From Candidatus Dechloromonas phosphoritropha (GTDB taxonomy: Bacteria > Pseudomonadota > Gammaproteobacteria > Burkholderiales > Rhodocyclaceae): a stretch of DNA of 64,000 nucleotides. The notes under the pieces were generated by a model, which was not told the origin of the DNA, made no database searches, and saw only the letters and a list, made by a program, of their open reading frames with translations. Shown one piece after another: positions 27,094 to 36,342 of the stretch (positions are counted from its first letter, which is position 1; every line of letters begins with the position of its first letter). The position numbers were made by a program, and so were the translations under genes. Location: assembly GCA_016722705.1 (NCBI GenBank), contig JADKGN010000004.1, forward strand, positions 558,001-622,000, written 5' to 3'.

Positions 27094-28716
27094 ATGGCTA
27101 ATTTCGCAACCCTGCTCCGTCGCGGCATCCGTCTGCCCCCGGCCGGCTGGGCCCTGGCTGCGATGCTCGCGTTCTACGTCCTGGCCGGACTCTTCGGCCG
27201 CGACCCGTGGAAGGGTGAGGATGCGATCCACATTGGCTCCGCCTGGAACATGCTCCACTACGGCGACTGGCTCTCGCCCGACCTCGCCGGACGCCCTTTC
27301 CACGAGCCTCCGCTGTACTACTGGACCGGCGCCCTGACCGGCAAGGCGCTCGGCTGGCTCTTGCCCATGCACGAAGCGATACGCCTCGCCAGCGGCGTCT
27401 GGGTTACGCTGGCGCTGGTCGGGATCTACTATGCCGGGCGCGAACTCTACGGACAGGAAAGCGCCGCCGCCAGCCCGCTCCTGCTCGCCGGTTGTGTCGG
27501 CCTGCTGATCCATGCCCACGATGCGCAGCCCATGTTGATAGCGGTCGCCGCCTACGGCAGCGCCATCGGCGCGCTAGCCGCACTGAGCCGCCGGCCGTGG
27601 CGGGCGGGGACTTTCTACGGTCTCGCCGTCGCCGCTTGCCTGCTCGGTACCGGGATTGCCCCGACCCTGCCGTTGCTGGCGATCGCACCGCTTGCCTGGT
27701 GGCTGGCGGCAGACCGCCGGCTGGCGCTGCGCGCCCTTGCTTTCGGTCTCGGACTTGCCCTGATCCTGATCCTGCCCTGGCCGCTCCTGCTGCTCGCCCT
27801 CGAACCCTCGCGCTTCCATGGCTGGCTGAACACCGAACTGGTGCCGCTACGGACGCCGTTCTCGTTTTTCGGGGCCGGCCACTTCCTGTCACTGTTGCCC
27901 TGGTTTGCCTTCCCTGTGCTGCCGCTCGCGGCCTGGTCGTTGTGGACCAGGCGCCAGGCACTGACGGCGACACCGCAGTTGCTGCCGCTGGCCTTCCTGC
28001 TCCTGACCGTGCTGATGCTCGCGCTCGCCTTCCGGCCGCGCGATATCCCCGCCCTGCTGATGCTGCCGCCGCTGGCCCTGCTCGCCACGCCGGGGGCCCT
28101 GACCTTGCGCCGCGGCGCGGCCAGCGCGTTCGACTGGTTCTCGATGATGACCCTCAGCTTCTTCATTGCCCTGCTCTGGCTGGCGTGGTCGGCCATGGCG
28201 CTCGGCTGGCCGCAGCGCCTGGCCACCCGGGTGGTTGTGCTGCGCCCGGGGTTCGTCGGGAATTTCGAACTGGCCGCGTTCACCATCGGGGTGCTGGCCA
28301 CGATCTGGTGGATCTGGCTGATCTTTACCGCGCCGCGCTCGCCCTACCGCAGCCTTACCCACTGGACGCTGGGGTTCACCACGCTGTGGCTGATGGCGAC
28401 GTCGCTGATCCTGCCCTGGTTCGACTACGGCAAGAGCTATCGTCCGGTGGCCGAAGCCATTGCCAGCGCACTTCCAGCCGACCATGGCTGCCTGGCCGAA
28501 CGCGGCCTCGGCGACGCGCAGCGTGCGTCACTCGCCTATTTTATCGGCATCGAGCCGAATGCGGCGAACTCGGCCGCCGGCAGGGAATGCAACTGGCTGC
28601 TGGTCGCGGGCAGCAACAGCAAGGAACTTGCTGCTCCGAACGGCACGTGGACCCGGGTCTGGCAAGGGAACCGTCCCGGTGAACACAAGGAAAAATTCCG
28701 CCTCTACCGGCGTTGA
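27094..28716 (+). CDS. ArnT-like membrane glycosyltransferase (PMT/GT39-GT83 family)
   Basis: Integral inner-membrane protein of 540 residues, about 11-12 helices, of the family that uses polyprenyl-phosphate sugars. The first periplasmic loop has GRDPWKGEDAIHIGSAWNML, in which the Asp/Glu pair is catalytic in ArnT-like enzymes, followed by GRPFHEPPLYYWTGA. The acceptor (lipid A, protein or another glycan) cannot be told. ATG at 27094 is preferred over an in-frame TTG at 27073 that lies against the rpmE terminator. Confidence 0.85.
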   Translation: MANFATLLRRGIRLPPAGWALAAMLAFYVLAGLFGRDPWKGEDAIHIGSAWNMLHYGDWLSPDLAGRPFHEPPLYYWTGALTGKALGWLLPMHEAIRLASGVWVTLALVGIYYAGRELYGQESAAASPLLLAGCVGLLIHAHDAQPMLIAVAAYGSAIGALAALSRRPWRAGTFYGLAVAACLLGTGIAPTLPLLAIAPLAWWLAADRRLALRALAFGLGLALILILPWPLLLLALEPSRFHGWLNTELVPLRTPFSFFGAGHFLSLLPWFAFPVLPLAAWSLWTRRQALTATPQLLPLAFLLLTVLMLALAFRPRDIPALLMLPPLALLATPGALTLRRGAASAFDWFSMMTLSFFIALLWLAWSAMALGWPQRLATRVVVLRPGFVGNFELAAFTIGVLATIWWIWLIFTAPRSPYRSLTHWTLGFTTLWLMATSLILPWFDYGKSYRPVAEAIASALPADHGCLAERGLGDAQRASLAYFIGIEPNAANSAAGRECNWLLVAGSNSKELAAPNGTWTRVWQGNRPGEHKEKFRLYRR

Positions 28717-28750
28717 CCCCGGCATGTTTCCGGTCGGTCGCGCTCGGCGC

Positions 28751-29296
28751 TCAGCCTTTGAGAAAATGCTCGCGGTAATACCTGAGTTCGTCGATCGACT
28801 CGTGGATATCGGCCAGCGCCGTATGCCGCCCCTTCTTCCTGAATCCCTTGTAGACTTCCGGCTGCCAGCGCTTGCACAGTTCCTTCAGGGTGCTGACGTC
28901 GAGGTTGCGGTAATGGAAAAAGGCTTCCAGCGTCGGCATGTGGCGGGCCATGAAGCGGCGGTCCTGACCGATCGAGTTGCCGCACATCGGCGAATGGCCC
29001 TTCGCGGAGTATTTCTTGAGGAACTCCAGCGCAAGCAATTCGACCGCTGCCTCGTCCAGCACCGACGCCTTGACCCTGTCGATCAGTCCCGAGCGGCCGT
29101 GCGTCTTCTGGTTCCATTCGTCCATGGCGGCCAGCGCTGCATCTTCCTGATGGAAGGCCCAGGATGGCGACTCGGCCACCAGTTCCAGTTCGGAATTGGT
29201 CACCACCATCGCCATTTCGATGATCCGGTCGCTGTCGGGATCGAGGCCGGTCATCTCCATATCCAGCCAGACGAGGTTGTTTGCGTTGCCTGTCAT
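28751..29296 (-). CDS. orn: Oligoribonuclease
   Basis: 3'-5' exonuclease of the DEDDh family, 181 residues, exactly the usual length. It degrades 2-5-nt RNAs and the pGpG left from c-di-GMP. Catalytic residues are Asp12 and Glu14 in WLDMEMTGLD, Asp in GNSIGQDRRF, and the late His/Asp pair in RHTALADIHES. ATG at 29296 is chosen because it gives the standard N-terminus; an upstream ATG at 29336 would add 13 residues. It is divergent from the M48 peptidase gene, with 56 bp between. Confidence 0.93.
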   Translation of the reverse strand: MTGNANNLVWLDMEMTGLDPDSDRIIEMAMVVTNSELELVAESPSWAFHQEDAALAAMDEWNQKTHGRSGLIDRVKASVLDEAAVELLALEFLKKYSAKGHSPMCGNSIGQDRRFMARHMPTLEAFFHYRNLDVSTLKELCKRWQPEVYKGFRKKGRHTALADIHESIDELRYYREHFLKG

Positions 29297-29352
29297 ATAA
29301 TTGCCCGAGACCTTGAAGACCGACATTTTCTCATAGCTTCGCAACCAGTTCC

Positions 29353-30606
29353 GTGAGCACCAACTTGACCTTCCTGTTTCTTGCAGCTTTTGCCCTGACG
29401 CTCGCCGGCCGCCTGTGGCTGACGCTGCGCCAGATCCGTTTCGTCGCCGCCCACCGTGGCGCCGTTCCGGACGATTTCGCCGAACGCATTTCACTCGCCG
29501 CCCATCAAAAAGCAGCCGATTACACGGTCGACCGCAACAAACTGGCGATTCTGACCACACTGGTCGACGCCGCGCTGCTCATGGCCCTGACGCTCGCTGG
29601 CGGACTCGCCTGGCTGCACGATTTCTGGAGCGCCCGCCTCGTCGGCCTGCCCTACGGTCTGGCGCTGATCTTCAGCGTGATGCTCATTTCAGCGCTGATC
29701 GACCTGCCCTTCGCGCTCTACCGCCAGTTCGTCATCGAAGCTCGCTACGGCTTCAACCGCATGAGCCTCGGCCTCTTCGTTGGCGACCTGGCCAAGCAAA
29801 CCCTGCTCGGCATCGTCATCGGCGCCCCCGTGATCCTCGCCGTACTCTGGCTGATGGGCGCCATGGGCAGCGCCTGGTGGTTCTCGGTCTGGCTCTTCTG
29901 GTGCGCCTTCAACCTGCTGATCCTGTTCATCTACCCGACCTGGATCGCGCCGCTGTTCAACAAGTTCGCACCGCTCGAAGAGGGCGAGATGAAGTCGCGC
30001 ATCGAGGCGCTGCTGACGCGCTGCGACTTTACCTCGTCCGGCCTCTTCGTCATGGACGGCTCGAAGCGCTCGAGCCACGGCAATGCCTATTTCACCGGCT
30101 TCGGCGACAACAAGCGCATCGTCTTCTTCGACACCCTGCTCGCGCGCCTTGCACCGCAGGAGATCGAAGCCGTGCTGGCCCACGAACTCGGGCATTTCCG
30201 GCGCCGCCATGTCGTCAAGCGCATCGTTTTCATGTTCGCCGCCGCCCTCGGCTTTCTCTGGCTGCTCGGCCAGCTGATCGACGCGCCGTGGTTCTACGCC
30301 GGCCTTGGCGTGCCGGCCCGAAGCACGGCGCTGGCCCTGATCCTGTTCTTCCTCGTCATTCCAGTATTCACCTTCCCGCTCAGCCCGCTGCTCAGCCGCC
30401 TGTCGCGCCAGCACGAATTCGAGGCCGACGCCTACGCCGCCGAACATACGGCTGCCGCCGACCTCGGCCGGGCACTGGTCAAGCTCTACGAGGACAACGC
30501 GACGACGCTGACCCCCGACCCGCTGCATTCGCTGTTCTACGATTCGCACCCGCCGGCCGCAGCACGCATCGCCCGACTGGCCCAAGCACAGGCAGTTGCC
30601 CGTTGA
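29353..30606 (+). CDS. M48-family (Ste24-like) membrane metalloprotease
   Basis: Membrane zinc protease of 417 residues, resembling CAAX prenyl protease Ste24. The zinc motif HELGH is at about residues 277-281 (VLAHELGHFRRRHVV), and the third ligand is the Glu in EFEADAYAAEHT (about 357). About six or seven helices; the N-terminal M48 extension region contains YTVDRNKLAI. It starts with GTG. The stop overlaps the rsgA start (TGATG). The physiological substrate in bacteria is unknown. Confidence 0.9.
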   Translation: MSTNLTFLFLAAFALTLAGRLWLTLRQIRFVAAHRGAVPDDFAERISLAAHQKAADYTVDRNKLAILTTLVDAALLMALTLAGGLAWLHDFWSARLVGLPYGLALIFSVMLISALIDLPFALYRQFVIEARYGFNRMSLGLFVGDLAKQTLLGIVIGAPVILAVLWLMGAMGSAWWFSVWLFWCAFNLLILFIYPTWIAPLFNKFAPLEEGEMKSRIEALLTRCDFTSSGLFVMDGSKRSSHGNAYFTGFGDNKRIVFFDTLLARLAPQEIEAVLAHELGHFRRRHVVKRIVFMFAAALGFLWLLGQLIDAPWFYAGLGVPARSTALALILFFLVIPVFTFPLSPLLSRLSRQHEFEADAYAAEHTAAADLGRALVKLYEDNATTLTPDPLHSLFYDSHPPAAARIARLAQAQAVAR

Positions 30607-31472
30607 TGCACGGCCGCGTCGTCGCCGCCCACGGCCGCCAGTACGTCGTCGAACTCGACAACGGCACGTTGTTGCCTTGCTTCCCACGCGGCAAGCGCAG
30701 CGATATCTCCTGCGGCGACCGCGTCGACGTCCAGCGCACCTCGGATGACCAGGGGGTGATCGAAGCCATCCAGCCGCGCACCAGCCTGCTCTACCGCTCG
30801 AATGTAGTCAGGCAGAAGCTGATTGCCGCCAACGTTGACCAGATCGTCATCGTCGTCGCCACCGAGCCGGCTTTTTCCGACGAACTGGTGACGCGCGCCC
30901 TGCTCGCCGCCGAGAGCGAGGAAATCGAGCCGCTGATCGTCCTCAACAAGTGCGACCTGAGCGAACGGGTTCCAGCCGCCCGTGCCCAGCTTGCGGTCTT
31001 CGCCACCCTCGGCTATCGCGTCGTCGAACTCTCGGCCCGCGACCACGCCGAGGACCTGCGCCCCGAACTGCACGGCTACACCAGCGTGCTGGTCGGCCAG
31101 TCAGGCATGGGCAAGTCGACGCTGGTCAATGCGCTGGTGCCGGAAGCCCAGGCCGCGACGCGCGAGATTTCGGCGGCGCTCGATTCCGGCAAGCACACGA
31201 CGACGCACGCGACGCTCTACCACCTCGACCCCGACAGCGCACTGATCGATTCGCCGGGTCTGCAGGAATTCGGCCTCGGCCACCTCGACCGCCAGGAGAT
31301 CGAATACGCTTTCCGCGAATTCCGCCCCTATCTCGGCAAGTGCCGCTTCCGTGACTGCCACCACAACCGCGAGCCCGACTGCGCCTTGATCGCCGCGGTC
31401 GACGCCGGAAACATCGACAAAAGGCGTTTCGCCATCTACCACCGTATCATGGGCACGCCGCGCGCCGATTGA
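30606..31472 (+). CDS. rsgA: Ribosome small-subunit biogenesis GTPase RsgA
   Basis: Late 30S assembly GTPase of 288 residues. It has an N-terminal OB-fold, a circularly permuted GTPase domain in the order G4 (LNKCDLSE, about 115), G1 (GQSGMGKSTL, about 164) and G3 (DSPGLQEFGL), and a C-terminal zinc knuckle with CRFRDCHHNREPDC. The start overlaps the M48 stop by one base. The orn-M48-rsgA grouping is common in Rhodocyclales-like genomes. Confidence 0.95.
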   Translation: MHGRVVAAHGRQYVVELDNGTLLPCFPRGKRSDISCGDRVDVQRTSDDQGVIEAIQPRTSLLYRSNVVRQKLIAANVDQIVIVVATEPAFSDELVTRALLAAESEEIEPLIVLNKCDLSERVPAARAQLAVFATLGYRVVELSARDHAEDLRPELHGYTSVLVGQSGMGKSTLVNALVPEAQAATREISAALDSGKHTTTHATLYHLDPDSALIDSPGLQEFGLGHLDRQEIEYAFREFRPYLGKCRFRDCHHNREPDCALIAAVDAGNIDKRRFAIYHRIMGTPRAD

Positions 31473-31490
31473 TCCGCTCTGCACCGAGGC

Positions 31491-32770
31491 TCAGGATATT
31501 TCCGCCAGCCGGTCTCGCGCGCCGCGCCCGGCGCTATGGCCGGTGGCGAAGCAGGCGGTCAGCAGATAACCACCCGTCGGCGCCTCCAAATCGACCATCG
31601 CCGGCACAGAAGACACCCGGCAGGTCGCGCAGCATCAGCTTTTCGTCCAGCCCTTCAAACCTGACGCCACCTGCCGTGCTGATCGCTTCGTCGATCGGTC
31701 GCGGCACCTTAACAGGTAAACGAAAATCCTTGATCGCCGCCGCCACAAGGTCTGTTGCACCCCAAGGGTACTTTATGTCCCCGGCGCTGCCGGGGGCGGT
31801 ATCCCTTGCGGACCTGCCGGGCGCGGTCAACGTCGAAATTGGCAGAAATTCGTGCAGCAGCCCGGCCTTGACCCTCGATCCCGGCCCGCCGGCGCAGGTG
31901 GTTGGCCAGCGAATCGTGGCCGCGCGGCCGCGCGAGGTCAGCGCACAGGCGTTCCAGCGTGCGCCCCGGCGCCAGATCAAGATGCAGCACGGCGCTACCA
32001 TCCTGCATCAGCGCATCGCGCAACGGGGCCGCCAGCGCATAGAGCAGCCCGCCCTCGATACCGCCCGCCGTGATCGTGAATTCGCCCGGCAGGCGCCGCC
32101 CGCCCACTGAACCAACCACCGATTTGACCGACTGACCAGCGAAACGCGTACTGAAATGCGCGCTCCATCCGACGTCGAAGCCGCAATTTGCCGGCTTCAG
32201 CGGCGCAACGGAAATCCCGCGTTCACGCAGCAGCGGCAATCAGGTGCCATCGGAACCTAACTTGGCCCAACTGCCCCCGCCCAGCGCCAGAATCACCGCG
32301 TCCGCCGCAAACTGTATTTCGCCCGTCGGCGTCGCAAAGCGTAAGGCGCCCTCGGCAGCCCAGCCCAGCCAGCGATGGCGCACGTGAAAATGCACGCCCT
32401 GTCCGCGCAGGCGCTGCAGCCAGACGCGCAACAGTGGCGCCGCCTTCATCTCCACCGGAAAAACGCGGTCCGACGAACCAACGAAAGTCGCGATGCCCAA
32501 CCCGGCGATCCATTCGCGCAAAGCCTGGGGGCCGAAAGCTTCGAGCAGGTGGCCGAGTACTTGCTGGCGCTCGCCGTAGCGGCCGATGAGATCGGCCAGC
32601 GGCTCGGCATGAGTGATGTTCATACCGCCCTTGCCAGCCATCAGGAACTTGCGACCGAACGACGGCATGGCATCGAAAATATCCACTTTCAGGCCGTCGA
32701 CCGCGCCAGCCAGTTGTTCCGCCGCCATCAACCCGGCCGGCCCGCCACCGATGATGGCGACGCTTGTCAT
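31491..32770 (-). pseudogene. BaiN/HI0933-family flavoprotein, three lesions
   Basis: A NAD(P)/FAD-dependent oxidoreductase gene of about 425 codons, starting MTSVAIIGGGPAGLMAAEQL (FAD-binding GxGxxG). Lesions: TGA at 32240-32242 where relatives have Trp in GSDGTW-PLLRERG; a frameshift near 31890-31910 between the ARPRGHDSLANHLRR frame and the KAGLLHEFLPISTL frame; and another near 31600 between GVFCAGD and VDLEAPTGGYLLTACFATG. Either the gene is decaying or the assembly has errors. Its start overlaps the stop of the transglutaminase gene. Confidence 0.85.
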
Positions 32771-33741
32771 CAGCGCTTGGCGTCCACCGGGCTGGTGATT
32801 TTTTCCGGTACGGCGTCCGCTGCCGGCGGCTCGTCCTTGTCGAGCGGTGTCACCGTCACCTCGACTTCCGGTTCAGCCCCGCGACCGCCGAGAATGATGC
32901 CGCGCAGCGGTGAGATGTCGCCGAAGTCGCGGCCGATGGCGACCGTGATGTGCTCGGTATCCGGCAGCAGGTTGTTGGTCGGATCGAAATCCACCCAGTC
33001 GTTCGCAAAGCCAGGCGCATAGACCGAGACCCAGGCGTGCGAGGCGTCGGCCCCGATCAGGCGTGGCTTGCCAGGCGGCGGCCGAGTCAGCAGGTAGCCG
33101 CTGACATAACGCGTCGCGAGGCCGAGCGCGCGCAGGCAGGCGATCATCAGGTGGGCAAAATCCTGGCAAACGCCGCGTTTGTTTTCCAGCACTTCCATAA
33201 CTGGCGTCGACACCGTGGTCGCCTCCGGATCGAACTTGAATTCCCGGAATATCTTGGCCATCAGCGCCCGGGCGCCGACCAGCACCGGCGTATCGGGCGG
33301 AAAGCAGTCGGCGGCGTACTGCGCCAGTTCGTGCTTGATACGGACATGGGCGCTCTCGAACAGGAAACGCAGCGCATCGAGATCTTCCGGCCGTGGCGCC
33401 TTTGCATCGTAGGCCAGTCGGTCATGCACCCGTTCCCACGGTAGTGACTTCTCGAGATGCACCGGCAAATGCGGCCGCACGGCGATGGTCATCGCCGAGC
33501 GGATGATCAGCCCCTCATGCGGCGCGTGAAAGGCGATCCAGGTCACCGGATTGCCGAAGGCGTCCTGCCCGTCGCGCCGCCAGGTCGGCTGCGGGACGAT
33601 GTCGATGCGCTGCTCCTCGACCTGCTGCCAGGGCAGGACGCGCGGCGAGAGATGCAGTTGCTGCTGCGACAGCGACACCGCGCTGCCGTATTCGTAGCGT
33701 GTCTCGTGCAGCACATGGTAGCGGATGGCCTGGCGATCCAT
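32770..33741 (-). CDS. Transglutaminase-fold protein (323 aa)
   Basis: Papain-like transglutaminase-fold protein with an N-terminal beta-rich region (IRYHVLHETRYEYGSAVSLS) and a core with catalytic Cys in KRGVCQDFAHLMIACLRALG (about residue 190), His in DASHAWVSVYAPG and Asp in WVDFDPTNN. It probably hydrolyses or forms amide bonds. It starts 2 bp after the stop of the ATP-grasp/alpha-E fusion gene and belongs to the same five-gene set. A longer frame to 33885 overlaps that gene and is rejected. Confidence 0.9.
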   Translation of the reverse strand: MDRQAIRYHVLHETRYEYGSAVSLSQQQLHLSPRVLPWQQVEEQRIDIVPQPTWRRDGQDAFGNPVTWIAFHAPHEGLIIRSAMTIAVRPHLPVHLEKSLPWERVHDRLAYDAKAPRPEDLDALRFLFESAHVRIKHELAQYAADCFPPDTPVLVGARALMAKIFREFKFDPEATTVSTPVMEVLENKRGVCQDFAHLMIACLRALGLATRYVSGYLLTRPPPGKPRLIGADASHAWVSVYAPGFANDWVDFDPTNNLLPDTEHITVAIGRDFGDISPLRGIILGGRGAEPEVEVTVTPLDKDEPPAADAVPEKITSPVDAKR

Positions 33742-33743
33742 GA

Positions 33744-36263
33744 CTAGAGGGCCATCGTCTGCCGGCTGACATCCGACACATGCGTGAAGTAGCGCATGGC
33801 CAGCCAGTCGGAAAGCTTGACCGAGGCGGCGTCGAGTTCTTCCAGCAGGGTTGCCAGATCCTCGCACGGCGAGCAGTTGCGGCACTGGTTGAACTGCAGG
33901 TGTTCGAAGCGCCCGAGATCGAAAGCGCGCAGGCGCTTGAGCGCATCGCTCATCCGGGCGTCGCTGGATGCGCCGAGCTCGCGCATCATCCGCTCGAGGT
34001 AACGGGCCAGCACGCTGGCCTGGAAAACCACGCCGTGCGGGTTGCTGTCGTCGAAAACCAGCAGGTCGAGGACCGGCAACAGTTCCGGAAGGCGCGAATA
34101 GCGCGAACGGTAGGTAATGATTGAATCAGTCAGTTCGAGCAACCATTCGAGGCTACCCGGCCCGCGCGTCGACGGCATGCGCAGGAAATTGGCCAGCGCC
34201 TGGGCGAGGAAGGACAGCCGTTCCAGGCGGCGGCCGATGATCAGGAAACGCCAGCCGTCGTCACGCGTCATGTTGTCCATCGCAAAGCCGGTCAGCGACG
34301 AGGAGACGCCGAGCACGCGGTCGAGGAAGGCGATCGCCTCGGTCAGTGTCGGGTGGCGCTTGAGTGCCGCCTGCTGCTCGCGCTGCAGGCGGTTCAGCGA
34401 GTGCCAGTGGTCGAGCGACAGGCGCTCGCGGACATGCGTCGCCGACCACATCACCTCGCGGATCGTGCCGGCCAGGCTGCCCGGCTGCTCCGGGTCATAA
34501 ATGGCCTCGAGCAGTGCGTGTTCGCTGCCCTCCTTGATCTCGCTGTCCTCCTCCGGGTCGGGCAGGATGTGCAGGCGCGTGGCCAGTTCCAGCGCCGACT
34601 CGACTGCCGACGTCTTATGCCCGGCGGCTTCGACGAGGCGGCTGAGGGCGACGCGCAACATGCGGGCGCTGTCGTCGAAACGTTCCGAGTAGCGGCCGAG
34701 CCAGAACAGGTTTTCGACAACGCGGGAAGTCAGGTTGGCCCCGGCACGCACGATTTCGCGCACGCCAAGCGAGGGCGTGAGCATCGTGAATTCGCTGACC
34801 GGGCCTTGCGCCAGCACCCACGCATCCTTGGACGAGCCGCCGCGCTGCATCGAGATGATGCGGGCGTTGGCGCCCGTCGCGACGCGCGCCAGCCCCCCCG
34901 GCATCACCGAATAGCCGTTGGGCGTCGTCACCGCGTAGGCGCGCAGGCCGACCGGACGCGCCAGCAAGCGGCGCTCATGCGAACGGCTCCAGGCCGGTGC
35001 CTGCGACAGTTCAACCATCTCCTGCGCGACATAGGCATGCGGCCGCGCCTCAATGCGCTGCAGCATCTCGGTCCGCGCCGCGCCCTCCAGTTCGTAACCG
35101 AAGACCGGGTCCATGCGCTGCGACGGGTAGGCCGGCTTGATGACGAGGTCGTCGAAATTCTCGCGCACGTAGTCGAGCGCTGGCTTTTCGCCGCACCACC
35201 AGGTCGCCACCGAAGGCATCGCCAGTTCCTCGCCCAGCAGTTTGCGGCAGATCGCCGGCAGGAAACCCATCAGCGCCCCCGAAGCGAGCATGCCGCTGCC
35301 CAACGCATTGGCAACGACGACCCGTCCGGCGCGCGCGACATTGATCAGGCCGGGAATACCGAGCGCCGAATCGCCGCGCAATTCGAGTGGATCGCAAAAG
35401 GCATCGTCCTGGCGGCGCAGGATGACATGGACGCGTTTGAGGCCGCGCAGGGTCTTGAGGAATACCGTGTCACCGCGCACCGTCAGGTCCTGACCCTCGA
35501 CCAGTGGGTAGCCCAGATAGCGGGCCAGGTAGGCATGCTCGAAATAAGTTTCGTTGTACGGCCCCGGCGTCAACAGCACGACATGCGGCTGCTCGGCGCC
35601 GTCGAGCGGCGCGAGCGTCGCCAGGCCATCCTGCTGGTCGCGGAAGAAATCAGCGACATGCTGGACGTGCAGGTCACGGAACATCTCGGGGAAGACGCGC
35701 GAGACGATCAGCCGATTCTCCAGCGCATAACCGGCCCCTGAGGGCGCCTGCGTGCGGTCGGCGATGACCCACCAGCGGCCATCCGGCGAACGCGCGAGAT
35801 CAACCGCGTAGTTGTGCAGCCAGACACCGCCCGGCGGCTTGATCCCCTGACATGGCCACAGGTAGCCGTGCTGGCCATAGACCAGCGCCGGTGGCAACAG
35901 GCCTTCCGACAGCAACCTCTGTTCGCCGTAAAGATCGGCCAGCATGGCGTTGAGCAGCGCAGTGCGCTGGGCCACGGCAGCGGACACCTCGGCCCATTCG
36001 TCAGGCGGGATGATCAGCGGCAGCAGATCGAGCGCCCACGGACGATCCGAGCCTTTGGGGTCGGCATAGACGTTGTAAGTAACGCCATTTTCCTGGATTC
36101 GCCGGTCGACGAATTCGAGCCGCTCCCGCATGTCATCCGGCGCCACCGAATCAAGATGGCAGAAAAATTTGCGCCAGTGCGCCCGCACCTCGCCATCGTC
36201 CGCCAACATTTCGTCGTAACGGTGGGGGCTATGCGGATAGATCGCGAGAAGGGGACGGGCCAT
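33744..36263 (-). CDS. Fusion of circularly permuted ATP-grasp protein and alpha-E domain (839 aa)
   Basis: N-terminal ATP-grasp-like region of the circularly permuted type (about 1-490; DRPWALDLLPLIIPPDEW, LLTPGPYNETYFEHAYLARY, LVEGQDLTVRGDTVFLKTL, FLPAICRKLLGEELAMPSVA) fused to a helical alpha-E domain (about 510-830; RVVENLFWLGRYSERFDDSA). Such ATP-grasp enzymes are proposed amide/peptide ligases. The same two domains occur as separate proteins at 40659-42071 and 39709-40656, so this gene is a fused second copy. It lies 79 bp after the DUF2126 gene in the same direction. Confidence 0.9.
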   Translation of the reverse strand: MARPLLAIYPHSPHRYDEMLADDGEVRAHWRKFFCHLDSVAPDDMRERLEFVDRRIQENGVTYNVYADPKGSDRPWALDLLPLIIPPDEWAEVSAAVAQRTALLNAMLADLYGEQRLLSEGLLPPALVYGQHGYLWPCQGIKPPGGVWLHNYAVDLARSPDGRWWVIADRTQAPSGAGYALENRLIVSRVFPEMFRDLHVQHVADFFRDQQDGLATLAPLDGAEQPHVVLLTPGPYNETYFEHAYLARYLGYPLVEGQDLTVRGDTVFLKTLRGLKRVHVILRRQDDAFCDPLELRGDSALGIPGLINVARAGRVVVANALGSGMLASGALMGFLPAICRKLLGEELAMPSVATWWCGEKPALDYVRENFDDLVIKPAYPSQRMDPVFGYELEGAARTEMLQRIEARPHAYVAQEMVELSQAPAWSRSHERRLLARPVGLRAYAVTTPNGYSVMPGGLARVATGANARIISMQRGGSSKDAWVLAQGPVSEFTMLTPSLGVREIVRAGANLTSRVVENLFWLGRYSERFDDSARMLRVALSRLVEAAGHKTSAVESALELATRLHILPDPEEDSEIKEGSEHALLEAIYDPEQPGSLAGTIREVMWSATHVRERLSLDHWHSLNRLQREQQAALKRHPTLTEAIAFLDRVLGVSSSLTGFAMDNMTRDDGWRFLIIGRRLERLSFLAQALANFLRMPSTRGPGSLEWLLELTDSIITYRSRYSRLPELLPVLDLLVFDDSNPHGVVFQASVLARYLERMMRELGASSDARMSDALKRLRAFDLGRFEHLQFNQCRNCSPCEDLATLLEELDAASVKLSDWLAMRYFTHVSDVSRQTMAL

Positions 36264-36342
36264 CGAGCCTGAAAGTAAACGCGGACGGGCCGTTGCCAGT
36301 CAGAACAGCGCAGCCCGCTGACCGCGCCTGCATCTTTAGCGG

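Noticed and set aside
29415..30600. Long open frame running into rsgA from far upstream
   Set aside because: It is the shadow of the M48 peptidase gene in another frame; RsgA homology starts only at ATG 30606.
34353..35741. 462-codon open frame opposite the ATP-grasp/alpha-E gene
   Set aside because: Antisense shadow; no domain and composition of complementary codons.
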